NCBI GenBank assembly: GCA_022661535.1
Contig: JAKULF010000003.1
Coordinates: 5,952,001 to 6,016,000, forward strand
Direction: 5' to 3'
Source of the DNA: Eutypa lata
Taxonomy: Eukaryota; Ascomycota; Sordariomycetes; Xylariales; Diatrypaceae
DNA: 64,000 nt
A program made the translations under genes and the position numbers. Below are positions 31,843 through 42,334 of this stretch, piece by piece. Position 1 is the stretch's first letter, and each line of letters opens with the position of its first letter. The notes under the pieces were generated by a model that searched no databases, had not been told where the DNA came from, and worked only from the letters and a program-made list of their open reading frames with translations.

Positions 31843-34053
31843 TCAGCAGGTCTTAGGCAGCCCAGCTTCTTCCAGGAGAACCTCCGTAGCTTTAAACAAC
31901 TTCTCGTCATCGAATCTAGAGTCAAAAGTTAGCAATTCCCCTTAGTTCCCACAAAAAAGCCACAACGACGAATGTTAAGACACGTACCTCCTACCAACCA
32001 GCTGCAGCGAAACAGGCGCATCCCTATACCCCTCAGCGCCATGTTCCTCCCACAGCTTCCAATTATACTCATCGCTTTCATTCAGAGGTGTATAATCATC
32101 AGGATACCCACAGCCTCCCGACTCCCCATCATCACCATCATCATCTCCCTCCATACCAGCACCAACGCGCCGATCACCAACCGGGAACACAAGCGCCGGG
32201 TAATCCAGCAAATTCCACTGCGACGTGTACCCCCAGTAGCGCGCCGTATCCAATTTCGGAGCGACGCTCGGGCCGACGGGACATAGAATCACGTCCACCA
32301 TCCCACTACCACTACCACCATCCGTCTCGTTCCAGAGCGCCGCGTACTTCGCCCGGTAATCCTGCCGCGCGATGATGGCGTCCCAGAGGCTCCGGATGGT
32401 GTGCTCCCGCACGTGCGGGTTCTCCTGCAGGATCCACTTCGATAGCGGCCGGAGGGGCTCGGAGGATAGGGACATGGCGGAGAGCTCCTCTTCGCCGCCG
32501 TCGGCGAAGTAGAGGGTTGACTGTTTGTTTTGAGGGTTAGTTAAGTTTGTGAGCGTCCGTACTTACTTGGTCTTGACACTAGCATGGTAGGGGGGAGGGG
32601 TTTGAGAAAAATTGAGGAGGAAAAGGAAGTGCGAGCTAGGGGAAGAGGATGAAAAGGGGGGAGATAGAACGGTCTTTAAAAAACGTACGATGATCTCCCA
32701 CGCCAAATCATGCTTCCACGGTGTCCAGTCCACGACCTCAATATTCTCACTTTCCTTCAACTTCTTCACGACATCCTTCAGTGCCCTCGTCACAGGTGGA
32801 TGTGGCTTCACCACGCCATCATCCCACATAACAGCCACCTTAAGCTTCCTCTTCCTCTTCTCCTTCTTCCCATCCCCCTCCGACTCTTCCTCCGCCGCCG
32901 CCGCCGCCGCCGTCAAGAAAGAAGGCGTAACATCCCCTCTCCAACCCATCGCAACCAAATTCGGCTCCCTCAACCACGGCTTCCCCTTCCCCTTTCCCAT
33001 TCCACCATCACCATCGCCACCACCATTAAGACTAACCCTCATAAAAACCTCCAACCCCCTCAAACTCGTAGACAGCGGCCCATTCGTCGGCACGATGTGC
33101 TCGGCACCGCACAGCAGCGGCGCCCACCCCGTAACTGGTAGCCGCGTCGCCGTCGGCTTGAACCCGTAGACGCCGCAGTTCGCGGCCGGCGACCGGATCG
33201 AGCCCCCGATGTCCGACCCGATGCCGAGGATCGACCCGCGCAGGCCGATCAGCGCCCCCTCGCCGCCGGAGGAGCCGCCGGCGGTTAGGGTTGTGTTGTG
33301 TGGGTTTACTGTCTCTCTGTATGCGTGTGTAGATTCTTCTTTTAGCTGTTGTTCTGCGCGCATGATCGGAGTGGGTTTATTTTATTTTTAATTTGTTTCT
33401 TTTCTAATTCTTTTCTTTTTGCCAAGAGAGAAAGGGGGGAACGGCGATAGTGCGCTTACGTACCCGTACAGATTACTGCTCGTCTCCAGATGCATCAACG
33501 TCTGCGGCTGCGTAGTCCGGACGTAGAACACGGCACCGGCATCCCACAGCGGCTTGAGGAGCAGCGCGTCGTCCTCGGCGACGCGGCCTACCCAGCCCAC
33601 GAACCCGCCATTCAAGTCGAGGCCGGCCATGCCGATGTGCTCCTTCACGCTAACCGGCACGCCGTGGAGCAGGCCGACGGGCTTCTGGTTCGCCGCCAGG
33701 TACGCGTCCAGCTCCGCGGCCCGCTTCAGAGCCCGCTCCGGCAGCAGCTCCGTCACGCAGTTGGTCAGCTGCTGGGCGAGGCCGGCGCGCCGCAGGAACG
33801 CCTTGATCACGGCTGTGGCGCTCCATTCGCCCGAGGCGAGCTTCGGGATTAGGTCTTCGACGTTGGAGGACGTGATGGTGAGCTCTTCGGCGGTTAGTAC
33901 GGATTTGGGGACTCCGGTCGTATTGAGCGGGATCTCGGCAGGCCGGGTCAGCGGTGGGCTGACCGAGGCTATGGTGGCGTCGCGGTGCCGCTGCCGGTCT
34001 GCTGCGACGTCCTGCCAGCTTGCTCCGTTGGCTGTCGTTATCGTCGTGGCCAT
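31843..34053 (-). CDS. Amidase-signature enzyme, acetamidase (amdS) type
   Basis: Predicted 607 residues in four exons that close in phase: 34053-33460, 33312-32689, 32520-31988 and 31915-31843. Start at MATTITTANGASWQDVAADR, the usual WQ-containing leader. The amidase Ser-cisSer-Lys triad regions are present: Lys in VPVSVKEHIGMAG, the Gly/Ser-rich stretch TAGGSSGGEGALIGLRGS and the signature GIGSDIGGSIRSPAANCGVY. C-terminal marks are AWEIISTLYFADGG, NLLDYPALVFPVG, APVSLQLVGRRFDDE and KATEVLLEEAGLPKTC. Such enzymes hydrolyse small amides to acid and ammonia for nitrogen use, probably in the cytosol. A Lys/Glu- and Ala-rich insert (EEESEGDGKKEKRKRKLK) and a Gly/Asp insert interrupt the C-terminal half. 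Introns 1 and 2 are longer (147 and 168 nt) than is usual in this window. Confidence 0.92.
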
Positions 34054-34688
34054 GGTGGTGGACTTAGCTAGCAAGCTAGACCTAGGGTATGTTCAGGGAA
34101 GATAAAAACCAGAGTGCTGAAGTACCAGAAGGACCAACGGTGATTATCTTTACCCGATACACTTTTCTCATCCACCTACATATACTGTTACAAGTTCTTC
34201 CGTTAAGGCAATGCAACGATGTAGGCCGTAGTCGTTGATTATAAATATCGCTGATTTACCTTAGGTAGGTATCAATATCTGCGCCCACCCCCTTATCAAG
34301 ATCCCCTGAGCGGGGTAAGTACTACATTGAAATATGACTACTGCATGTGTAGTACGGAGGCTTACTTTTGATCTTCAATCATGGGATGGGGATTGTTATC
34401 TCGGGTGTTGTGGGGGTGTTGGCCTTTCGTTCCACTTGGATGCAAGCCGCCGATATCAAAAGCTAGCTCGATGAGGTATTATCGAGACGATTACCGCAAG
34501 CAAGCAAGCAAGTAGCCACACACTTCCAGATACTTACGTACCGAAGGGTTGACATAGCACATTTTGTACCCTGTCTCTTATCAAATGTATTTATGCTAGT
34601 CGAAACATGTGGCGCTGATCTAGCAGATTTTTAACTTTAATAATCGTTATTCAGAGCATGGGAAGGGGGTATTTATAAAGGTTATTCT
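34054..34688. other. Intergenic, amidase 5' region
   Basis: Promoter region of the amidase and 3' region of the TTC1-like gene. It contains a short CAAG repeat at about 34495-34512. No gene or specific site recognised. Confidence 0.5.
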
Positions 34689-35768
34689 TCATTGGTTAGG
34701 GCTGTTCTGGAAATTCATGCTATAACCACCCGTCTTTTCGTCCTTGACCATCTGGAAGTTTTCGGTACTCAAACCAAATGGTTTCAACATCCCATTTCCA
34801 AGCTGTGTGTCAAGTCAGTATTGAAATACTCCCGAGAGAGAGAAAAGTAAGAGTAGAAAGCGTCTTATCGTGTTTCTCCTGTGTCGACTTACATCTTTCA
34901 GTTTGCCCCACATCTCACCCATCTCCTGCTCCTGGGCGGCCTTGGTCCTCGGCGGGAGGATTCTCAACTGCGTCTGAACGATCCTCCGGTCTGCTGGACT
35001 CAAATTCGTCATGGTAGACAGTAGCTTGTAATCCTCCTCGGCTCCGGATAGATTAGACCACCCACCAAGCTCGCTCCTGGCTCGGGCGCGTCGCATCAGG
35101 GCTTTGGCTCTTATTCTTTGCACGTCCTCGCGTCGTTTCCGTCTCTCCTCTTCCGCTGTGCTCTCTTCCTTGGCGGCGGGTGCGCTCTTTTGGGCTCCGG
35201 AGCTGACGATCTCCTCCTCGACCTCTTCGTTCTCTTCCCGCTCTCTTGCTTTCTCTTTCTCTTTCTCTTCTTCCGCTTCTTTCTCAGCAGCCTCCCTCTT
35301 CTCGATACGGCTCAGTCCATCGAGAGAATCTGTGGCGCTCTTGATAGCTTCCTTCCATTGCTCTAACTTCAAATGACATGCGGCAATATTCGATTTCAGG
35401 ACGGCGAGTTCGTAGTCGAGGTAATGTGGACATATGGAGGCGGCCTCCTCGTATTTGTTAATGGCGTTTTCGTACTTGGCCGAGGAGAACAGTGCATTGG
35501 CTGCAGCTTTATGATCGTTAGACTCGCGCAATAAGTTCTATCCGTAAGAAGTCGCAACTATTAGCTGAAATGTCAAAGATTACTAAGTAATTAATATTGG
35601 CATGGTATACTCAGGTAGTCCCTGATATCTAAAGCATCGCATATGACTTACCGCTTCTTCTTCAGGAGAGAATCTTGGAGCGGTCGTTAGTTCTTCAGTT
35701 TCACATTCCTCAGAAGCATCCGGATGAAGCTCTTCCTTCTTCGAGGTAGTCTGGGGTTCTGGAGGCAT
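34689..35768 (-). CDS. TTC1-like tetratricopeptide repeat protein
   Basis: Predicted 291 residues in three exons (35768-35652, 35537-34893, 34802-34689). The acidic N-terminus ([19 protein letters not shown]) leads into TPR 1 ([20 protein letters not shown]), TPR 2 ([20 protein letters not shown]) and, after a long Glu/Lys/Arg coiled-coil insert at residues about 105-165, a third unit ([20 protein letters not shown]). The end, [20 protein letters not shown] and then SMNFQ, is the diagnostic C-terminus of the TTC1 family. TTC1 relatives bind Hsp70/Hsp90 C-termini as co-chaperone adaptors. It shares a 512-bp divergent promoter region with the HAD hydrolase gene. Confidence 0.9.
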
Positions 35769-36280
35769 GATGGTTTGTGTAGCTTAGCTCATGAATCAGT
35801 TATCAATGTCTTGTAAACAATCGAGTAAATATTCACCTACGTAATAAGCTGTAACAAGGAAAGAATAACCCCACTATGTCGCCTAGCCCCTACCTGACCT
35901 AACCTTAGCTTTAGGTACCCGGATCCGACCACCGGCGCCGATCTAAGTACCTATGTGGGGCTTATCAGACTTTAATTCAATTGCCAACGGATTCCGACGG
36001 CAGCTCTGTATTCGTAACCCCGCCCCCGCTATGAATTGCTTCAATTTTGAGTCACCCCGGATCTTCTATTTGCAGAAAGGGGTATCTTCAAGTTACCTAT
36101 CAGTATCTATATAAATCTGTGTCACCCCACGACTGAATAATTCCAGATTTTTGGGTTACCACCCCCATTTAACCCAACCCCTAACTACCCCCACCTTTTC
36201 CCCGGGAAGAGAAGAACGAACTTGAGTGTTCAATATCTCTCTATCTACCTACTGTACCTACCAGTAACATCGGTCCCAAA
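35769..36280. promoter_or_regulatory. Divergent promoter region, TTC1-like / HAD hydrolase
   Basis: 512 bp between starts. It has pyrimidine-rich tracts and CTACCTACTGTACCTACC at about 36244-36261 just before the HAD start. Confidence 0.4.
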
Positions 36281-37407
36281 ATGGCACCTCGAACAGAGTC
36301 AGTTTTTGTCCAACCCAACAACTTCATGAAACCCCATATACCGGAATGGAAACAATTACAAGAAACAAAAAGGCAAAAAAAGACTGACACGGCGTGACGA
36401 TATCTCGGCAACGGAACAGCTTCCCCCCGGTACGAGCCTGCCTGTTCGACATGGACGGCCTCCTGCTAGATACCGAGGACCTGTACACGTTCTGCATCAA
36501 CCTGGTGCTAGAGAAGTACGGCCGGCCGTCGCTGCCGTGGTCTATCAAGGCGAAGCTGCAGGGCCGGCCCGGCCCCGACGCCAACCGCATCTTCCACGAG
36601 TGGGCGCGCCTCCCCATCGAGGAGGCCCAGTACATGGCCGAGTACAGCGCCCTGCAGCAGGAGCACTTCCCCCGCGCCAAGCCGCTCCCGGGCGTCGAGA
36701 AGCTCCTGGGCGACCTCGGCCGCACCCGCTGGTGGGACCTGAAGCACAGCGGCGACGGGAAGCAAGCGGGCGCGCGCAACGGCGATGTCGCCGTCGTTGG
36801 AGACCCCACGGAACCGAACCAGCCACCAGCGCCGCCGCCGCACCACAGAGTCCACATCGCGCTGGCGACCAGCAGCCACGCGGGGAACTTCGCCGTGAAG
36901 ACCCGCAACTGGACCGAGCTGTTCTCGGTGTTCGAGACGAGCCGCCGCGTGCTCGGCGACGACCACCGCATCCTACCGGGCCGCGGCAAGCCGCTCCCGG
37001 ACATATACCTGCTCGCGCTGCAGACCATCAACGACAGCCTCGCGCCCGGCGAGGACCCCATCACGCCCGAGGAATGTCTCGTGTTCGAGGACAGCGTCCC
37101 GGGGGTCGAGGCCGGGCGGCGCGCCGGGATGCGCGTCGTCTGGGCGCCGCACCCCATGCTCAAGAAGGAGTACGAGGGCCGCGAAGGGGAAATCCTGGCG
37201 GGTCAGATGGGGGCGGCGGGTGAGGGCGTCGACGCCCATCAGCTGGGGGAGGTTGGCGATGGTTGGGGCGAGTATCTGTCTGATCTGACGGGGTTTCCGT
37301 ACGAGAAGTATGGTATTGTTGTTCCGCCCGCCGAGGTTGAGGACCATCCCTCTATGAAGGAGAATGTAGATGATGGCGTTTTGGCGGAGGGCGTTCAAAA
37401 TGCTTGA
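36281..37407 (+). CDS. HAD-superfamily phosphatase (GS1/beta-phosphoglucomutase-like)
   Basis: Predicted 334 residues in two exons (36281-36297, 36420-37407). The 17-nt first exon gives MAPRT plus part of Asp, joined to FPPVRACLFDMDGLLLDTED. That stretch is the HAD motif I (DxDGxxxD) with the nucleophile and acid/base Asp. Motif II Thr/Ser is in VHIALATSSH, Lys motif III in GRGKPLPDIYLLAL, and motif IV in CLVFEDSVPGVEAGRRAGM. The helical cap between motifs I and II places it in the beta-phosphoglucomutase/pseudouridine-phosphatase/GPP1-like subgroup; the sugar-phosphate substrate cannot be decided. A poorly conserved insert (residues about 110-145, Pro/Gly-rich) sits in the core. Very GC-rich, so several long false frames overlap it. 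Confidence 0.93.
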
Positions 37408-39026
37408 ATGGGTGGGTACCTGGGGAAAGGGATAGATACTAGACGGTATTAACAGACAATCACATGTATATACTTCGTCTTCGGGTGTTAGTTGAGCATT
37501 GACTAGAGGCTCGGGTCTGAAAAGCAATGGACTCCACATATATTCCTACATCCACATATCACCTTCTCCTGAACTGACTCCTTTCTTTTTTCGTCATGAT
37601 TGATTCGCTGATTAATTTCAACCACAATCTATTCTAGCTAATTTCATTGTCACGTGTCCCATCTGTAGATCTTCAATAGTGTGCCATTAAAAGGTATATC
37701 AATATATAATTAACCCGTAGCTCAAGTCGATATGCCGTATCATAAATAGGTGAAGCTTGGCCAAGCCTTGATGGCTTGACCTGTGCGTATGCTTCTATTA
37801 CGCTTAAATATTTAAGAATGGGAATGTAGGATAGTTTTAGATTTTAGGGTATTCGTAAATAGGGCGAATTAGATTTAGACATGATGAACACGAGTAGCAC
37901 AACAATTTGAGCATGGCCATAACAGCTCCGGTTTGGTAAAGGAGGGTTTCGTAATTATTCACACGATGTCCAGGTTCCCTCGGTGCTTTACCTCACAAAA
38001 AGGTATGATGATATTATTGTTTGGGCACGGATTGCAATCTGCATGAGTTTCAAGATGGGAGCTGTATGGGTCAGATAAGGTTGCCTGGGTGCATGGCCTT
38101 AATAAGATGAATCAGCCTTGCATCGAATAGCATCAATGGGTTTACTTCGGGCTACAATGGTCTTTGTCGTGTTGCTAGAGGGACAAGTTGCCCGGGTATG
38201 GTACGGCAAATCTTTGGGATCTAGGTTCGGGGTACTATAAGGATAAATAACCTGTAGATTTTCTAACGTCCATGTGGTGTAGAGGTGCGCGGCTCGGAAA
38301 TGGTTGACCATGACACTTTCACTTTCTGTCACCTTCATAATTCTCCTTCCCACTCTCTTGTCACACGAGTCGGGTTATGGTCACCCTAAGGGTCCCTCAC
38401 TCCTGTTTCTCATCCTTCACGGGACCATGGGATTCAGGAGGGAGCAGCCTTATGTTTCCGAGCAGGCCTCGGTTCGATTCCGAGCTTGGACAATCTTTTT
38501 TTACTTTTATTTACTTTTGTTTTATTTTTTTGAAGGGGGTTCGATTCCGAGTTAAGACGAACGTTTTTTTTTTTTCTTCTTTTTTTTTTCTTCGTTTCTA
38601 CCCACCATCAAATATTATTCAATGATACGTTCTTGCTTTGTATGACCCCGTAATAATAGCATGTTGAAAAAGAATTATGTCAATGATATGCATTCAAAAT
38701 GGGATATTATCCTGTCAAGAAATAATCCATAGGATTGGGCAGCTCTGCCGCATTTAAAAGACCGGTTGTGTTCTTTCTACATGTAGTTATTTGAAGAACT
38801 TGAACTTTTGCATCTAGACTTGATATTATTATGGCAAACAATTAATATCCTTAAGTAGACAGTATCCTACCTGGACCAATAAAGGAGAAAGAAAAACACT
38901 GCCCTTTGTTTTTGAACTGGGTATCTATCATGCCTCATGCCGTCGTCTCCATATGATCAAGAGATAATTAATTACATATAATAGACATTAAGAGAGACCA
39001 AAAAAAAAAAAAACCAAGTATTCGAG
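37408..39026. other. Intergenic region with tRNA-like T-arm fragments
   Basis: 1.6 kb between the HAD gene and the convergent regulator gene. It contains two TTCGATT T-arm-like fragments followed by T-runs (38468-38575, listed separately) and a 13-A run near 39000. No protein gene seen. Confidence 0.5.
38468..38575 (+). other. Possible tRNA remnant, T-arm plus terminator, partly duplicated
   Basis: At 38468-38484, CTCGG/CCGAG form a 5-bp stem around a 7-nt TTCGATT loop, a textbook tRNA T-arm and B box, followed by seven nt and a T-run at 38496-38502. A second GGTTCGATTCCGAG at about 38538-38551 is followed by 12 T. I could not find a matching 5' acceptor strand or D-arm upstream, so an intact tRNA is not supported. 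Confidence 0.3.
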
Positions 39027-42000
39027 CTACGGAAACCCCTGTTGCGAGTTATACGAATTCGACCTGCTAGGCGGCTCGTACCAGTTTTGGTACGGATGGT
39101 TGGGCAGGCTGAAATCTGCAAAACTCAGCGGGTTGATGCGCATCGGCCTGGGCGCCGCTAGAGTGGCTGGTTGTTGCGGCACAGGCATCAGTGATGAGTG
39201 ATGGTTCTGTGATGGTTGGTGTTGATGTTGATGTTGATGTTGTTGTGTTAGACTCGGCGGAGTCGTGGTCTGCCTAGTTGAAGCATGTAATAATAGGTCG
39301 ATATGCTTCGAACCTCCTATCCCATGCCCATGCCCATGTCCATGTCCATTTCCTGCATCCATACTGCCGCTAACACTACCACTATTACTACCACCACTCC
39401 CAGCACGTGGCAGGAACTGCGCAGCCAGCCCTACCGCCGGAGGCGTCTGTCCTTGTCCATGTGTCTGCGGCGTCACCATCGACAGCGCACCGCCACTCTC
39501 CCCCGAGCCCCAACCCCAGACCCTTCTGAGCCCGGCCAGGACCCCCGACAGCCTCCACCCTGTCTCGCGATCGATACGCTCGAGAATGGCGATGACTTCG
39601 CGCTGCTCGCGCGGATCGGCCAACACCTCGGCCACGATGGCTAGGGATCGGATCGACACGCTCGCCACGCCGCGGTCCGCCGTGTGCGCCACGATCCCGC
39701 ACACCTGGTGCGCGTGGTGCAGCTGCGCTGTCCGCATGTCCGGCGTGTTGTGTGGGGATACGGGGTGCATCTGCGCGAGCAGACATTGTGCTGTGTGGTA
39801 GTAGAGACGACCTACTATGGCGGCGCGCTTTATCAGCCTGATTCAGATGGTTCATTGTTAGCTTGCGTTACTTGATGTTTGTTTGTTTCTTCTTTTCTCT
39901 TTGAGTTGCGGGGTATAGGGGTCTAGAGTAGGGGTAGACACTCACCAAACGTTGGGGAACAGACTCTTGCCGCTGCTCCCGGCCTGCGAAGGATACACGT
40001 ATCCGAACGGGTGCATAGCGCGCGGCACGGCCTCGTTCCAGCTGTCACACATGCTCTTGAGGCGCTGCCACTCGGCGTGCCGAGTCTGAAGCCGCATCTG
40101 CTCGTCGTGCGGGCTCGGCTCCTGAAACTTGGGGATGCTGGCCCGGAAGTTCGCGATCTTGGCCACGATGAAGAAGATGCGGTGCACCCAGACCTCCTCG
40201 TTTCCCGTGTCCGCGCCGCCCAGCTGCTCGTCGCCTCCCCCGCTCTCTATGGCTGCCATTGCTGCGGTCTTGTTATCGGCAGCGTCGCCGTCGTTGTCGT
40301 TCGAACAGTGGCTCGCGGGGGACGAAGAAGACGAAGAGCTCAGAAACCCCATGTCGACTCCCCACTGGTCCGGATCCCACGTCGTCTGCCAGTTGAACGC
40401 AAGACAGGACAGCAGCTCCATGCCGACATTGAGCCAGAAGCAGGCGGCGCCGAGGCCGCCGCTGCGGGCGCTCCAACCGCACTCGCGGATCAGGGCGCGG
40501 GCGCCCGCGATGTGGCTCATGCGCTGGGCGGGCTTCTCGCTCATGATCTCGTAGACGTTCAGGACGACGGCGGTGGCGGCGCACTCGGCCGTGTTGCGCT
40601 CGGGGTTCTGCAGGCTGCGCAGGAGCTGCGTGGTCGCCGTGTCGTAGTAGAAGAGCGCCTTGTCGTCGCCGTACTGCTGCGTCAGCGTCAGGTGCTTGAC
40701 GCCGCAGGCGAGCAGCGCGTTCAGGAGCATCGGGCACCGCAGCGCGTGGTACGGGATCATCCGCGAGAAGTGCTTCTCCCGGTCCAGGCTGTCCATCCAG
40801 ATCCCCACCTCCGCCACGAACACCTGCATGAACCGCAGCTCCTCCGGCGAGTTCAGGTACTCCCGTTCCCCGGCCTTCTCGCTCGGCGGCGTCATCATCC
40901 CCGTCCCCGGTCGCCCCGTCTCCGGGTGCTGGCCCCCTGGACCGCAGCCGCCACCACCGCCGCCACCGCCGCCATCGTTGCCGCGGAAAGTCGACGGCGG
41001 TCCGGCGTGCGTTGCCCTTGCGATCGAGGCTGCTGTCGACGCTTCGCTCTTCGTGTTGTGGTGGGAAGTCACGCGACTACTGTCATCTCTGGTTGGGGTG
41101 AACGGATCTGTTATGAGATGTGCGTAGCCAGCCGAGGTTGCCGAGCTTGGGGGTACCCCCATGTGGTACGAAGCATTGCTAGTTCTTCGCGATTGATACT
41201 GGGTGGTGTCCCGAAGTAGGTCCGGAGGCGGTTGGCTACCATCACTGAAGTATAGAGAGTGTGGTGTGTGTATCATCGTCGCGGACTTAGAATCTACCCC
41301 TTTCTGTGACTCGGCATTGTAATCAGGCCGTCGCAGAGAGGTTTCGACACGAATTACTCTAGACGTGGCTGTTGCGGCCGGGCTGGCGAGCTTGGGGTAT
41401 CTCTCAAGACCGCCTCGATATTCGGATGCAATTAGTCGCGATTCGTCCTCGAAAGCTACCACTGTATTGATAATCAGTCTCATCCACGGAGAACAGGCAA
41501 TTAGGGGTGTATCGAACCCACCTTCGGGTGAGACTATATGGGGCGGTTTCTTGCACGTTATGTCAATGAAATTCAACCGAACACCGCGCTTGCACTCCCT
41601 GTTGCTCTTCCTGCAGTTGTTGCAATCCGGCGTGCCCTCATCGCACTTCAGATGCCTTTCCCTGCAAGTCAGGCATCCTGTGCGAACTCTCCTACTTTTA
41701 TTCGGAACAGGACTTGGAGTCGAAGTAGTGACCGTATCGGCCGCCCTCTGGATCGGCCTGCTCGGTCTAGAAATATTTTTCTTCGCGTTAGTAGGAACTG
41801 GGCCTATTGATGGCGATATCTTTTGCCTCTTGGCAGGGGGGAGGCGAAAGCCGTCATCATAGTAGCCGTGGTTAACGGCATGTGACGACGAGGGCTGCTG
41901 CGGCTGGTGCTCCGCATTGTGCTGTTGGTGCTTCGACGGCGCAGTCGCGTCAAGTCTATATCCTGGCACGACGATACTCGTCGGGTTGGGGTCGTACGCC

Positions 42001-42334
42001 GCCAGGGCTACGAGCCAGATGTCTCCGGAGAGACGAATTATTGTCAATTATGTAAAAGCAGGAGCGCGTATAGGCCGAAACCAACCGCTCGAGAATTGTA
42101 TGAGTAGCCGAACCGGGAGAATGCAGCCGGCACCGGTCTTCGGAATATCTCCTATTCTCTCTTGTCTAAGCACCGAAGGTAAGAAGTTGCTGCATACAAG
42201 GCTTTGGTGGAGGTCAAACGGTGACTTGTGAATATGGCAAGAATTGTCGAGCAAAAGACAGGAAATTACTAACAGACGGGATGGGTGGTGGGGGAAGAGA
42301 AGATCCAAGGCTTTGGAGAGTCTCGGCCGCTCAT
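39027..42334 (-). CDS. Zn2Cys6 transcription factor with fungal-specific domain (Fungal_trans_2 type)
   Basis: Model of four exons: 42334-42274 (uncertain), 42022-41522, 41461-39946 and 39837-39027; about 962 residues. The DNA-binding Zn2Cys6 cluster is RRVRTGCLTCRERHLKCDEG followed by DCNNCRKSNRECKRG, with all six Cys present. Then comes the family hinge RLNFIDI and, after a 60-nt intron with no stop (41462-41521), VVAFEDESRLIASEYRGG. The C-terminal regulatory domain includes FMQVFVAEVGIWMDSLDREK and ARALIRECGW. The tail has low-complexity (GH)n and (QH)n tracts. Exon 1 (MSGRDSPKPWIFSSPTTHPV) is proposed only because no ATG exists in the main exon before the zinc cluster; its phase fits. Probably a nuclear regulator; target unknown. 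Not close to the terpenoid block. Confidence 0.88.

Noticed and set aside
36324..37163. Antisense open frame of 279 codons over the HAD hydrolase gene (and further frames nearby)
   Set aside because: GC-rich shadow; the opposite strand has all HAD motifs and this frame shows no family.
40011..41219. Plus-strand open frame of 402 codons over the Zn2Cys6 regulator
   Set aside because: Arg/His/Leu-rich low-complexity translation typical of an antisense shadow; the minus strand has the conserved regulator domain.
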